DNA from: Treponema sp.
GTDB lineage: Bacteria; Spirochaetota; Spirochaetia; Treponematales; Treponemataceae
NCBI GenBank assembly: GCA_024402475.1
Contig: JAKSTQ010000002.1
Coordinates: forward strand, 1 to 64,000
DNA: 64,000 nt
Reading direction: 5' to 3'
Each line of letters begins with the position of its first letter. Position 1 is the first letter of the stretch. The position numbers were made by a program, and so were the translations under genes. Of this stretch, positions 24,246-33,468 are shown in pieces. The notes under the pieces were generated by a model, which saw nothing but the letters and a program-made list of their open reading frames with translations, was not told the DNA's origin and searched no databases.

Positions 24246-26123
24246 TCAGTCACCTTTTCGTGACAAAAACAGGATGGATACAAGTAAGAGTGCAATAGTA
24301 TAGCAGGCGCATCCAAGAGGAATTGCCATTACCTGACCGGCAACGCCAATAAATATGTAATTCAAAAGTTTTATGCTGTATTCACAGAAGAGAACTACAG
24401 GATAGAACATTATGTTAAAAATCAGGATGATGAAAAGCCATGTGAACTTGAATACAGTTCCTTCCTTAAGTCTGTAGTTCCAGCCCAGTACTGCAATGAA
24501 CACAAGAAGAATCAGCAGGATGAACGGATAAAAGATGCTTGTCATTACAGACTGAAGAATGATTTCCTGAGAGTAACCGTAATAGTCTGCGGCAGCTTTA
24601 AGCTTTCCGATGTTCCAGAGATTCATGGTTTTTGTGTTGCCTGAACATTTTACGATAATGTCAAAATCAGTATATGGCATGGAAAGAAGTGCCTGATTAG
24701 GGCCAGTAAAGGCATTTTTGTCCTTATCAAGATATACAGGCATAACATGAACTTCTTCGCGGTTGCGGTCAAGACTGTGGAGCATTACATACGGAATTGT
24801 TGTCCATTCAGGATTAACATGAAGTTCATTAAGTTTTTCAGGAGAAATTTCTGAAGCAGACACAGCAAGCATTTTTGCATAAGGAGTGTAGACTGACTGC
24901 AGGAAAGATCCCGAAGAATTGAAAGAGAATATAAAAAGTCCTCTGAGATAGCGGACAAGGTTTCCGGTGTTGTTGATGTCTGTAATTCCATTTATAAAAA
25001 TAATGTCATAGGAACCGTCAGAATGCTTAATTGAAAAGTAAACATTTTTTGCGCTTTCAAAGGAATCTTTGTCATCAGTTTCGTCAGTAAAGAAGTATTC
25101 CTGGGTCAGCTGCCAGCGCGAGATGTTAAGGTAACGGATAACATCAGGGTCGCGGGCGTATTCAAGTTTCTGGTTGTTGAGTCCCTGGAAAATATAATAG
25201 GCAGAAAGGAAGTTGCCGCTGGTCAATGCCTGGTAGCCTTTGAATTTCTGGCGGAAGAAAAGATTTGCTTCTGTAGGTTTTTCTTCCTGGGAATTGCTTA
25301 AAACATTCCATGCACGGGCAGCAAGATCCTTTGCAGTTGCAAGATTAATGTCTTTTCCGTCTGCAATCTGAACAGCACTCTGTGCATAGTAATGAGCACC
25401 AAGATAGTCGCCTGCTTCAAAGAGCCGTTCGCCTTCGTTAATAAGGTCAAGTACGGAACTTGATTTCATGCGGAAAATTTCGCTTGTGTCGATTGGAGAA
25501 TTATCGTCCATGACTCCAGGCTGAATTCCGTTTGCATGATTCTGTTCAATTGATGTAAGAACGTGGTCGTCAACTATAACCTGTGCGCCTGCAATTTCTG
25601 CAAGACGAATGAGCTGGGCTGCACGAACATTTTTGCGGTCAATTTCCAGAGCTTTCTTTGCATAGAACTCAGACATTCTGGCCTGAGAAGGTTTTGTTTT
25701 TGCCTTTTCAAGATATTCTTCAGAAAGATTTAAGTATTCCTTTAAGAGGCGAGGGCGTTGAGTCATTTCGATTTTCTGGATTCTGTTCTGTGGCAATAAA
25801 ATGTCGTGAACCAGAGTGAGGACAACAGTAATCATAATGGCAATAACCATTACAGCCTTGAAGCAGGAAATCACAGTATGTGAAAAACGGATTTTGGAAG
25901 GATTCTTAACGGTTCCAAAATAAATTGAAGTTCCTAAAAGAAATCCTGTAAACATGATTGAAGGTAAAAGTGTGAACAGCGCTCCAAGCCCGTTTCTTGC
26001 TCGATAGATAATCTGGGCACCAGGCATTACAGGCGCCATTTCAAGTCCAAAAAAGCCCAGGAAAAATGCAATGATTCCAAGGATAACAGTATAGATGCAC
26101 AGGTTAGTAAAAATCTTTTTCAT
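24246..26123 (-). CDS. Large membrane protein with LptF/LptG-like topology
   Basis: A 625-residue protein with three membrane segments near the N-terminus (about 7-27, 48-70, 88-110), a long soluble part (110-515) that starts with TPR-like helices (LNLSEEYLEKAKTKPSQARMSEFYAKKALEIDRKNVRAA and on), and three C-terminal membrane segments (about 520-615). The sequence before the fourth segment (YTDFDIIVKC ... LWNIGKLKAAADYYGY) and the following PFILLILLVFIAVLGWNYR resemble the same spot in LptF/LptG permeases. I have no exact family. It lies 2 bp from the next gene of similar topology. Treponemes lack typical LPS, so the cargo would be different. Confidence 0.6.
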   Translation of the reverse strand: MKKIFTNLCIYTVILGIIAFFLGFFGLEMAPVMPGAQIIYRARNGLGALFTLLPSIMFTGFLLGTSIYFGTVKNPSKIRFSHTVISCFKAVMVIAIMITVVLTLVHDILLPQNRIQKIEMTQRPRLLKEYLNLSEEYLEKAKTKPSQARMSEFYAKKALEIDRKNVRAAQLIRLAEIAGAQVIVDDHVLTSIEQNHANGIQPGVMDDNSPIDTSEIFRMKSSSVLDLINEGERLFEAGDYLGAHYYAQSAVQIADGKDINLATAKDLAARAWNVLSNSQEEKPTEANLFFRQKFKGYQALTSGNFLSAYYIFQGLNNQKLEYARDPDVIRYLNISRWQLTQEYFFTDETDDKDSFESAKNVYFSIKHSDGSYDIIFINGITDINNTGNLVRYLRGLFIFSFNSSGSFLQSVYTPYAKMLAVSASEISPEKLNELHVNPEWTTIPYVMLHSLDRNREEVHVMPVYLDKDKNAFTGPNQALLSMPYTDFDIIVKCSGNTKTMNLWNIGKLKAAADYYGYSQEIILQSVMTSIFYPFILLILLVFIAVLGWNYRLKEGTVFKFTWLFIILIFNIMFYPVVLFCEYSIKLLNYIFIGVAGQVMAIPLGCACYTIALLLVSILFLSRKGD

Positions 26124-26125
26124 TA

Positions 26126-27112
26126 TCAGTCATCCTCCTGTGGCTTAGTTTTAGAAACAGCTTTGTTGATGATTCCCATTAATGCAAAGACAACAATGAT
26201 TACAAGATTTATGTAAAGGAAAACAGGCTGTTCAACAAGACCAAAACCTGCTCCGGCTTCGTAGAGTTTTGTGTTTATGTCGTAAATAAAATTCACCCAG
26301 GAACTTCCGTAATAAATTCTGCCAAAACAGATGGCGTTAAGTTTTACAGTAATTGTTGTTCCTACAAAAACCAGCAGAACGTTGATAAGGCGCCACTGGC
26401 TGAATGTCAAAAGTGAACAGCAGGAAAGCAATGCAACGATTATCAGGCAGAATAAAAGGTATTGAATGAATCCTGCTTTATGAGCACGTATTCCGGCGCT
26501 TGTAAGAATTGCAAAATCATTGATTGCCTGATTGAGTACGACTGGAACATCAATTGTCTGCTTAACAAGAATGTCAGAAAAGTAATCCGCATCCGGCATT
26601 TCGATTCTTGAGCCGTTTAAGATTTCGTATGTTGAAAAGTCTTCGTTCATTTCAAGGTTTTCTGGAATTGCAAGACCGTCAACCTTTCCGTCCGGGGCAA
26701 CGTATGTAAAATAGTATATTTTGTCCTGTGATTTTCTGAAGTAGCCGCTTGAAAGATGATTTGACTGCGGCTGTGCAGATTTTACATAAGTATCGTAGTA
26801 AGTATAGAACAAAGGCATAAGGCCGATCCATGTTCCTAAAGAAAGAATACAGATACAGATTGAGCCTGCGATTTTGTTTTTGTGTGAATGTCTGATCAGC
26901 GAAAAAAACATGAACATCGGAAGAACCATTGCAATGACCGGAATCCCGACTTTAAGGCCGAACAGGAAGGAGCTGGCAGAGAACAGATTTAATGGCTGGC
27001 CAACAACAAAATTCAGACAGCCGTAAAAGAGCATGACAATCGCGGCACAGGCGGCAGCACCAAATATAAGGAAAATAATATAAGTAATTAAAACTGAAAA
27101 AACTGTTCTCAT
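26126..27112 (-). CDS. Membrane protein, partner of the LptF/LptG-like gene
   Basis: A 328-residue protein with three N-terminal membrane segments (about 8-35, 48-70, 80-105), a soluble domain (110-215) and three C-terminal ones (217-240, 245-265, 290-312). The 3 + domain + 3 layout is that of LptF/LptG, and the length is close to the ~360 residues of those proteins. Sequence similarity is weak and I cannot name a family. It is the first gene of the pair, with a long gene-free region upstream. Confidence 0.6.
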   Translation of the reverse strand: MRTVFSVLITYIIFLIFGAAACAAIVMLFYGCLNFVVGQPLNLFSASSFLFGLKVGIPVIAMVLPMFMFFSLIRHSHKNKIAGSICICILSLGTWIGLMPLFYTYYDTYVKSAQPQSNHLSSGYFRKSQDKIYYFTYVAPDGKVDGLAIPENLEMNEDFSTYEILNGSRIEMPDADYFSDILVKQTIDVPVVLNQAINDFAILTSAGIRAHKAGFIQYLLFCLIIVALLSCCSLLTFSQWRLINVLLVFVGTTITVKLNAICFGRIYYGSSWVNFIYDINTKLYEAGAGFGLVEQPVFLYINLVIIVVFALMGIINKAVSKTKPQEDD

Positions 27113-27603
27113 TATCTTAATAGAATAACATTAAACCATTACATAGTCTATGAAAATTTGTGTACCGATGATCATGTTGCCCAAAGTTTTCCACTAAGTT
27201 TTCCACAGGTAATGCACACATAAAATCAAAAAAAATCACTATACAAAGATTTTTTTTTGCAAAAAGGTATTGACAAGGGAAATTTGAGATTTTCTATTTT
27301 GTTGTATTATAAGGAATTACAGTATTATTAAAGTTGTATTTATCTGCAAAATCAAGGAATCAGGGCAGAAAATTGATAATTTCCACAAAGTGAAGGATAG
27401 AATTCCCGTGTTTTTAACATTTTATTAACAAGTTTTCCACAACCTCAGAGGGAATTTTGTGGAATTTTTTGTCAAGTACTATTCATTTAGGGGACTGGTG
27501 TAAAGTCCTGTTTTCTTAAAAGTTATGGAAGGAGTTTCAGGGCAAAAAAAAGCCTTCCGCTAAGGGAAGGCCTGTCAGTTATGAATGGAACCTTGAGTAA
27601 AGG
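27113..27603. other. Gene-free AT-rich region with DnaA-box-like 9-mers
   Basis: No ORF is supported in these 491 bp apart from a terminator near the right end. It holds TTTTCCACT (27187-27195), TTTTCCACA (27199-27207 and 27433-27441), ATTTCCACA (27379-27387) and, on the minus strand, AATTCCACA (27466-27458). TTTTCCACA fits the relaxed DnaA box TTWTNCACA. A TTGACA (27270-27275) lacks a good -10 at the usual distance. Confidence 0.55.
27544..27571 (-). terminator. Terminator of the STAS/zinc-ribbon gene
   Basis: GCCTTCC (27552-27558) and GGAAGGC (27565-27571) form a 7-bp stem with a 6-nt loop. On the minus strand a run of eight T residues follows. It ends the gene at 27604. Confidence 0.88.
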
Positions 27604-28155
27604 TTAGCCCAGGAATACCTGACCCTGTGCATCAATTGCAAGAATTGATTTACATTCAGAACAGCGGAAGCGTCCGGCACGTGTTGCCTTGAGTTTTTTA
27701 GAACATACAGGACAACCGAATACTTTAGGGAATACGCTTGATACTACAGGAGCGCCGCTCTTAAGGTAAGCAATTGCATCATCTGTAGAGTTCTTGATAT
27801 TGAAGAACTGGCTGAATCCCAAAAGCTGGAATACTTCGTATACTTTAGGCTGGATTTCGAGAAGAACGATATCGCCGCCTTTTGGTTTTACCATTTTAAG
27901 GAATGCTGTGAAAGAACCGATACCTGTTGATGAAACGTAGTTCAATGCAGCACAGTTAAAAATAAGATTTGTGTATCCAGCCTCAACGATTTTTGCGATG
28001 CGTTTCTGGAAGAAGCTTGAGTTATATGTATCAACGTATCCGTTAAGAACGATGCTTAAACAGTTAGGGACATCGTCAATTTTGTCCAGAGAAATTTTAA
28101 GGCTGTCGTCTTTTTCGTCATTAAAACCAGGGACAAGTGTATTATTGTTGGTCAT
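27604..28155 (-). CDS. STAS-domain protein with C-terminal zinc ribbon
   Basis: A 183-residue protein. Residues ~15-130 form a STAS domain (anti-sigma-factor-antagonist type) with the phosphorylatable-serine motif NYVSSTGIGSF. From about 145 a zinc-ribbon follows, CPVCSKKL ... FRCSECKS, with two CxxC pairs. STAS proteins of this type act as switches in partner-switching regulation; the added metal site is unusual and could bind nucleic acid or sense metal/redox. No anti-sigma kinase gene is in the window. A good Shine-Dalgarno (GAGGGAG) precedes the ATG, and a terminator follows. Confidence 0.88.
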   Translation of the reverse strand: MTNNNTLVPGFNDEKDDSLKISLDKIDDVPNCLSIVLNGYVDTYNSSFFQKRIAKIVEAGYTNLIFNCAALNYVSSTGIGSFTAFLKMVKPKGGDIVLLEIQPKVYEVFQLLGFSQFFNIKNSTDDAIAYLKSGAPVVSSVFPKVFGCPVCSKKLKATRAGRFRCSECKSILAIDAQGQVFLG

Positions 28156-28291
28156 AAGTCTCCCTCAAAATAAAAACATTTATATATACTAAAATAATAC
28201 CCAAATAACATCAAATTGTCAAATTAAAATGGAAACAATTAGTGAATTTAGAGTTTTTTTAACAGTATTCAACTGTAAATTTCGGCAGAAT

Positions 28292-28320
28292 TTGCGAATT
28301 TCTTGAGGTTTTGCTATACT
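28292..28320 (+). promoter_or_regulatory. Promoter of trmJ, probably leaderless
   Basis: TTGCGA (28292-28297), 17 nt, TATACT (28315-28320), then 6 nt to the ATG at 28327. No Shine-Dalgarno; the 6 nt are TCCACC. Confidence 0.6.
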
Positions 28321-28326
28321 TCCACC

Positions 28327-29070
28327 ATGAACCTTAAAAATATCTGTATTGTTCTGGCTCGTCCGGAAGAAAGCCGAAATATCGGTGCTGCATGCCGTGC
28401 AATGGCAAATAATGATATCAGCTGTCTGCGCATTGTTGGTAAAAAAGAAGATTATGATGATGAACGCGTACGCATTCTTGCGATTCATGCAGTGGACCTC
28501 TGGGACCAGGCTCAGTTCTTTGATACGATTACAGCGGCAACTGCGGACTGTGTTTTTGCAGCAGGAACAACCCGCCGTAAAGGGAAAAAGCGTAAGACAA
28601 AATATCTGTATCCGGAAGAATTTGCAGCCAGTGCAGATAAGCTTACAGACGGCGGCAGTAAAGTGGCAGTCGTATTCGGTAATGAAAGAACAGGACTTAC
28701 AGATGAAGAATTAAGTGAATGTACCGGCGCTGTAACAATTCCAAGCAGCGAAGATTTTGCTTCACTTAATCTTAGTCACGCAGTTCAGATAATTTCGTAT
28801 CATCTGTTCAGACAGAACCAGGCTACAAACCGTGGAATTACTTCCAGCGGATGTAAGGCAGTGGATCTTGCGCGTCTTGATAAAACCGTAAACTGTATTG
28901 CAGATAATCTGCAGGAAATCGGATTCTTTAAAATTACTGGGCGTCCTGACATGGAAGAATTCTGGAAAGAAATTTTATCCCGTGCGGCTTTGACAGAGGG
29001 AGAAGCAAAGTATCTGGAAAAAATATTTATAAAAGCTGCGGGGCTTTCAAGAAAGCATGAGGCAGACTGA
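28327..29070 (+). CDS. trmJ: SpoU/TrmJ-type tRNA/rRNA methyltransferase
   Basis: A 247-residue SPOUT methyltransferase starting MNLKNICIVLARPEESRNIGAACRAM. It has the knot motifs VVFGNERTGLTDEEL and VTIPSSEDFASLNLSHAVQII. TrmJ makes 2'-O-methyl C/U32 in tRNA; a related rRNA target is possible. The start is the ATG at 28327, fitting the promoter; an in-frame TTG upstream is less likely. It faces the sigma-54-activator-like gene tail to tail. Confidence 0.88.
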   Translation: MNLKNICIVLARPEESRNIGAACRAMANNDISCLRIVGKKEDYDDERVRILAIHAVDLWDQAQFFDTITAATADCVFAAGTTRRKGKKRKTKYLYPEEFAASADKLTDGGSKVAVVFGNERTGLTDEELSECTGAVTIPSSEDFASLNLSHAVQIISYHLFRQNQATNRGITSSGCKAVDLARLDKTVNCIADNLQEIGFFKITGRPDMEEFWKEILSRAALTEGEAKYLEKIFIKAAGLSRKHEAD

Positions 29071-29071
29071 T

Positions 29072-30220
29072 TTACCTTAAGTCAATGTCTTCTGCCTGTA
29101 TCTGCTGATTGCTGGACATTATGCAGGCCCGCCTTATGACATTTTCAAGGTGGCGGATGTTTCCCGGCCAGGAAAAATTTTTCAGTTTTTCAAGAGCCGG
29201 CATGCTCAGTTCTTTTTCCTGGGTTCTGCCTTTCTGGCATTGTTTTGAAATAAAGTATTTTGCCAGAAGTTCAATGTCGTCCATATGTTTTGAAAGGGAC
29301 GGTACTTCAATTACAATCTGTGAAATTCTGTAATACAGGTCTTCCCTGAACAGGTGCCGCTGCATCATGCTGTAAAGATCAGAATTTGTTGCAAAGATAA
29401 ATCTCGCATTCGTTGTTTTTTCTTTATCACTTCCAACCGGTCTGTAACGTCGTTCTTCAAGTGCACGCAAAAGTTTTGCCTGACAGCTGGACGGCAGTTC
29501 ACCGATTTCATCAAGGAATAAAGTTCCGTTCTGGGCTGAACCGATGTAGCCTTTGCGGTCAGTCAATGCATCAGTAAAGGCGCCGCGGGTGTGACCAAAA
29601 AGGGCGGATTCAATTCCATCGGGATTTATGCTTGCGATGTTTGCCCAGAATAACGGCCCGTCTTTTTGAACGGACAGCTGGTGAAGAATCCGCGCCGCAA
29701 TTGTTTTTCCTGAACCGCTTTCTCCAACAAACAGTACGTTTTCGGTTGTTTTGGCGGCTTTGTAAATCTGGCGGCGCAGGTCTTTGATTGCCGGTGAGTT
29801 CCCGATGAGCGAAGAAAATACCGGGTTGGTAGAAAGTTCAGAATCAAGTTTTATGTCGTAAGGATTTGGTGTAAGGTTTCTTGCAGGAACAAGGACGGGC
29901 TGAATATGGTCCATCAGGTTTTGTAATGTAAAAGGATAGTGCAGGAAGTTAATTCCCTGGAAGGCAGGATTTAAACAGTAATTTTTTTCATAGGTTGCGG
30001 GAGCACAGATAACAATCTGATGATTGTGAATCAACTCCAGAAAATGAACCGCAAGTCCAAAGGGCAGACGCAGCAGCGTATTGATGTCTGTCAGAAGGAT
30101 TGAAGATGCCACCAGATTTATTCCGGAATAATTTTCTTTGAAATCAAGCCATAGTTGATTAATCGGGGAATCTTGAATTCCTTTGTTAAGGATTAAAAGT
30201 TCGTGCCTGGGAAGAATCAC
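29072..30220 (-). CDS. Sigma-54-activator-like AAA+ ATPase without DNA-binding domain
   Basis: A 382-residue protein. Residues ~1-125 look like a degenerate receiver or similar N-terminal domain. The AAA+ domain begins at about 138 (LIGNSPAIKDL), with Walker A GESGSGKT, Walker B GTLFLDEIGELP and the sensor/arginine region FREDLYYRI. The loop that contacts sigma-54 is normally GAFTGA; here it reads GAFTDA. The protein ends at EDIDLR right after the AAA+ domain, without a Fis-type HTH. It may act from solution, or be a non-activator. Its GTG start at 30220 has no clear ribosome-binding site and is uncertain. Confidence 0.82.
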   Translation of the reverse strand: MILPRHELLILNKGIQDSPINQLWLDFKENYSGINLVASSILLTDINTLLRLPFGLAVHFLELIHNHQIVICAPATYEKNYCLNPAFQGINFLHYPFTLQNLMDHIQPVLVPARNLTPNPYDIKLDSELSTNPVFSSLIGNSPAIKDLRRQIYKAAKTTENVLFVGESGSGKTIAARILHQLSVQKDGPLFWANIASINPDGIESALFGHTRGAFTDALTDRKGYIGSAQNGTLFLDEIGELPSSCQAKLLRALEERRYRPVGSDKEKTTNARFIFATNSDLYSMMQRHLFREDLYYRISQIVIEVPSLSKHMDDIELLAKYFISKQCQKGRTQEKELSMPALEKLKNFSWPGNIRHLENVIRRACIMSSNQQIQAEDIDLR

Positions 30221-30307
30221 ATTTTTACAGCAGGCAGTCAGTTCAGGATTCCCTGGATTTAAAGAGAGAATAAAACGTTTTTTTTTGATAGCATTTGTGG
30301 AACCTAA

Positions 30308-31048
30308 TTAATAATTACCACGGAGCTTTGACCAAACCAGCAGAATTTTATAATACAAGTAAGGGAAAATCAAGAAAATCTTGAATGGATTTCTGAAAAT
30401 TTCAGGCCAGATTTCAAGACCTTTGTCGAAAGTTTTTTCACTTACTCTTCTGATGTGATCTGAGAGAATACCGATCGCATCATGGTAGTATAAAAAGATG
30501 CTGTTTGAGAATCTGTTGCGGCGGTTGAATGCCCAGCAGTCTTTTTCTTTAATTCCTTCTGAAACAAGAACGAGAGAAGGAGAAGCTTTAAAGATTGCCT
30601 GGATGATATTGTCTTCTTCTACTCTTGGATAGTAACCGACATAGCGGCCGACAAGTGTAAGGTTAGGGAAAGTTTTGCGGACATTGCCCTGTGCCTTCTG
30701 AAGCATTTTCTTTTTACCGCCCAGAATGTAAAGAGTCTTGTAATGAGAATCCAGTACAGACAGAATGCTGATTACTGCATGGAACGGATTGTATCTGTGT
30801 GGAACAGGCTTGCCGAGAAACTGGGCACCTTTGATGATGCTTTTTGAAATCGGAAGAACAAGGTCTGCGTTTGCAACAGTCTGAGCAAATGCACTTTTTC
30901 CACGTGCACGAAGCAGTCCCCAGATCGAAAGGAATACAACCTGTTTTGCACCAGGGCTTGCAAGTAATTCAAGCGTTTCGTTTTCAAGTTCCTCAATAGG
31001 ACAGATATCAACTGGTACACCAAGTAAACTTATTCTTTCAATTGCCAT
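30308..31048 (-). CDS. WecB/TagA/CpsF-family glycosyltransferase
   Basis: A 246-residue GT26-type enzyme (starts MAIERISLLGVPVDI). The family motifs are PHRYNPFHAVISIL, LYILGGKKKMLQKAQGNVRKTFPNL and VLVSEGIKEKDCWAFNRR near residue 170-190, followed by a basic, hydrophobic tail (IFLIFPYLYYKILLV) that may bind the membrane. Such enzymes transfer ManNAc or ManNAcA in surface polysaccharide or teichoic-acid synthesis. No other polysaccharide gene is adjacent. The ATG at 31048 lies within the end of rsmE (19 bp overlap) and has GGAG 8 nt upstream. Confidence 0.85.
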   Translation of the reverse strand: MAIERISLLGVPVDICPIEELENETLELLASPGAKQVVFLSIWGLLRARGKSAFAQTVANADLVLPISKSIIKGAQFLGKPVPHRYNPFHAVISILSVLDSHYKTLYILGGKKKMLQKAQGNVRKTFPNLTLVGRYVGYYPRVEEDNIIQAIFKASPSLVLVSEGIKEKDCWAFNRRNRFSNSIFLYYHDAIGILSDHIRRVSEKTFDKGLEIWPEIFRNPFKIFLIFPYLYYKILLVWSKLRGNY

Positions 31049-31884
31049 TGTTCGCACTCCATTACCGCGTTCTGCATGCATGCCATTCCATAAAGGCTTG
31101 CAGTTTCACAGCGTAAGATATTTATATCAAAGTGCAGCGGAATAAAATCTGCTGCCTTAAGTTTTTCAAGTTCATCGGGGCTGATGCCGCCTTCGCAGCC
31201 AACCGCCATTATTCCAAGAGCGATTTTTTCCTGACCGCATTTTGCAATGGCCTGATGCATTGTTGCACTGCCATCAGTTTTTTCGTAAAGAGCCAGCCGC
31301 AGTACGGATTTATCTTCGGCAGATTTTTCGCTGCACAGTTCTTTTATGTAGTCCAAAGCGGCCGGCAGCAGCATTGGCTGTGTAACCTTTGTATCAATGG
31401 GAGAACCGGACTGCTGCCGTGCTTCTTTTATGATGCGGTCAATGCGTTCAACACGACCGGAAGAACCGCTGCCGGTTTTTGCACAAAGACTTTTTTCGCT
31501 GCCTTTCTGAGTGTATTCACCGATAACAGGAATCACCTGCCAGACGCCGGCTTCGACAGCCTGTCTGATTATCAGTTCCATTTTCTGTGGCTTAGGAATA
31601 AACTGCAGCAGAACAAACTGACATCCGGCTTGCTTTGATTCGCCGGCACAGGAGTCATTGTCAGAAACATTGCCCTGTGTCTGGCAGACCTGCAGAATGA
31701 TTTTTTTCTGCCTGTCATCGACTTTTGCAAGAGTTGTGTCCGCAGTCTGTCCGTTCTTAAAGGCAACCTTAATCATGTCGCCGGGTTTAAGACGGAGTAC
31801 CTGGCGGATATACTTAAAGTCTTTATCGCCAAGTTCAATGAGACCACGGTTATCTGGCACACAGTCAGTGACAAACTGTCGCAT
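31030..31884 (-). CDS. rsmE: 16S rRNA m3U1498 methyltransferase
   Basis: A 284-residue RsmE: N-terminal PUA-like domain (KDFKYIRQVLRLKPGD) and a SPOUT domain with LLQFIPKPQKMELIIRQAVEAGV, RIDRIIKEARQQSGSP and AVGCEGGISPDELE. It methylates U1498 of 16S rRNA. The region at residues ~70-90 (GNVSDNDSCAGESKQAGC) is a low-complexity insertion. The start overlaps the ctpA stop (TAATG), so it is probably translated by coupling. Confidence 0.93.
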   Translation of the reverse strand: MRQFVTDCVPDNRGLIELGDKDFKYIRQVLRLKPGDMIKVAFKNGQTADTTLAKVDDRQKKIILQVCQTQGNVSDNDSCAGESKQAGCQFVLLQFIPKPQKMELIIRQAVEAGVWQVIPVIGEYTQKGSEKSLCAKTGSGSSGRVERIDRIIKEARQQSGSPIDTKVTQPMLLPAALDYIKELCSEKSAEDKSVLRLALYEKTDGSATMHQAIAKCGQEKIALGIMAVGCEGGISPDELEKLKAADFIPLHFDINILRCETASLYGMACMQNAVMECEQWQLKE

Positions 31885-33386
31885 TATTTTTTAGCTGCAG
31901 CGTCTTTCTTTGCTGCTTCTTCTTTTTCTGCAATTTCCTGAAGTTCTTTAAGTGTCTTTGTAGAGCGGACAAGTTTCTTAAAGTTTCCTTCCCTTAAAAT
32001 GTTGATTGCTTCTACAAGCTGAACATCATAATCCAGGTCGTAGATAGGAGCCTTCTTTGTGCGGTTGCATTCAACACGGATAAGACGGCGCAAAAGACGC
32101 AGGTCAAGATTGTATGTGGACTGAAGTACTGATGCGTAATTTGCAATATCGTTTTCTGTCATTGCAGGATGAGCTTTGACATAGTGTTCAATTGTACGGT
32201 CTTCTGAAAGTTTGAGGAATGACTTTGTCTGTTCGTCAGTGTATTCAGGATATTTGATTTCTCTGTCCGGTGGAATTCCGATCTTGTCGATGTTTGTATC
32301 ACTTGGTGTGTAGTAGCGTGCAACTGTAAGTTTTGCGCCGTCGTTCTGATTAAGAGGAACAACCTGCTGTACAGAACCTTTACCGTATGTTCTTTCTCCA
32401 ACCAGGTATGCAATGTGATTGTCTTTGAGTGCACCTGCTACGATTTCAGAAGCACTTGCTGAACCTTTGTTGATGAGTACGATTACAGGTTTATTCTTTA
32501 CGATTGTTGATCTTGCGTTTGCAGAGAATGTTTTGTTTTCCGAGGCAATGCGGCTCTTTGTAGAAACAACAGGTCCTTCGTCAATGAAGAAGTTTCCGAT
32601 GTCGTAAGCACTGCTTAAAAGTCCGCCTGGATTTCCTCTAAGGTCAAGGATGAGGCCTGTGTATTTTTTTGATTCAAAGTTTTCGATTGCTTCCTTGAGT
32701 TTTGGTGCGGTTTCCGGAGTGAACTGGATAAGACGGACATAACCGTAATTGCCGATCATGCATGATTCAACAACAGGAACTTCTACAAGGTCGCGGATCA
32801 GTACTTTTTTGAAAGTAACCGATGCGCCGCGGAGAACTGTAACTTCTACAGGTTCGCCTTTAGGTCCGCGAAGTTTTGAAAGAACGTCTTCCATACTCAT
32901 TGGAGGAGTAGGTTCACCGTTGATTTCGATGAGCTTGTCTCCAGACTGAATTCCGGCTTTGAATCCCGGTGTATTTTCGATTGGAGCAATTACATCAACA
33001 TAAGCAGGATCTTCTGCTGTAGATTTGCTGCGTTTTGAAATTGAAAGGCCAACGCCGTAGAACTTACCGTTTGTGGTGTCGGTCATTCCACGCATATCCT
33101 GGCTGTCAAGGTAAACTGTATATGGATCTTCGAGGGCTTTGAGCATTCCGTCCATGGCACCTTCGTAAAGAACCTGAGGATCAATATCTTCTACATAGAA
33201 TTCCTTGATGTAGTTAAACACCATGATGATGTTTTTATAATACTGCGAAATTTTATCTGTCTGAGAATTTTTGTTTGACTGAGCAAAGCAGTAAGAAACA
33301 AAAAGTCCGGATGTCAACAATACAATTGAAATGACTGCAATTCTAAAAAAACGTTTGTTGTGAGGTTTGTTATTATTTTCTTCCAT
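31884..33386 (-). CDS. ctpA: C-terminal-processing serine protease (S41 family)
   Basis: A 500-residue protein with an N-terminal membrane segment (about 16-35), an N-terminal helical part, a PDZ domain (about 110-190, GVGLSI..., GFKAGIQSGDKLIEING), and the S41 protease core. The catalytic Ser lies in NKGSASASEIVAGAL and the general-base Lys in TYGKGSVQQVVPL. It should cut tails of periplasmic proteins. The C-terminus is a long helical, Ala/Lys-rich tail. The promoter at 33395-33423 suggests a leaderless transcript; rsmE and the glycosyltransferase overlap behind it, making a three-gene operon. Confidence 0.94.
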   Translation of the reverse strand: MEENNNKPHNKRFFRIAVISIVLLTSGLFVSYCFAQSNKNSQTDKISQYYKNIIMVFNYIKEFYVEDIDPQVLYEGAMDGMLKALEDPYTVYLDSQDMRGMTDTTNGKFYGVGLSISKRSKSTAEDPAYVDVIAPIENTPGFKAGIQSGDKLIEINGEPTPPMSMEDVLSKLRGPKGEPVEVTVLRGASVTFKKVLIRDLVEVPVVESCMIGNYGYVRLIQFTPETAPKLKEAIENFESKKYTGLILDLRGNPGGLLSSAYDIGNFFIDEGPVVSTKSRIASENKTFSANARSTIVKNKPVIVLINKGSASASEIVAGALKDNHIAYLVGERTYGKGSVQQVVPLNQNDGAKLTVARYYTPSDTNIDKIGIPPDREIKYPEYTDEQTKSFLKLSEDRTIEHYVKAHPAMTENDIANYASVLQSTYNLDLRLLRRLIRVECNRTKKAPIYDLDYDVQLVEAINILREGNFKKLVRSTKTLKELQEIAEKEEAAKKDAAAKK

Positions 33387-33394
33387 AACTTGTT

Positions 33395-33423
33395 ATTTTA
33401 TTGTAGTAGGTGAGATTTTGCAA
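33395..33423 (-). promoter_or_regulatory. Promoter of ctpA, probably leaderless
   Basis: Minus strand: TTGCAA (33423-33418), 17 nt, TAAAAT (33400-33395), 8 nt, ATG at 33386. No Shine-Dalgarno is present. Confidence 0.5.
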
Positions 33424-33468
33424 GGAAGTAATGGATTTCATTAGAATATTGTAATCTTCACATAAATA

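Noticed and set aside
30285..30304. Sigma-54-type promoter (GG-10-GC) before the AAA+ gene
   Set aside because: The spacing fits, but the surrounding bases match TGGCAC-N5-TTGC poorly and the start codon is uncertain.
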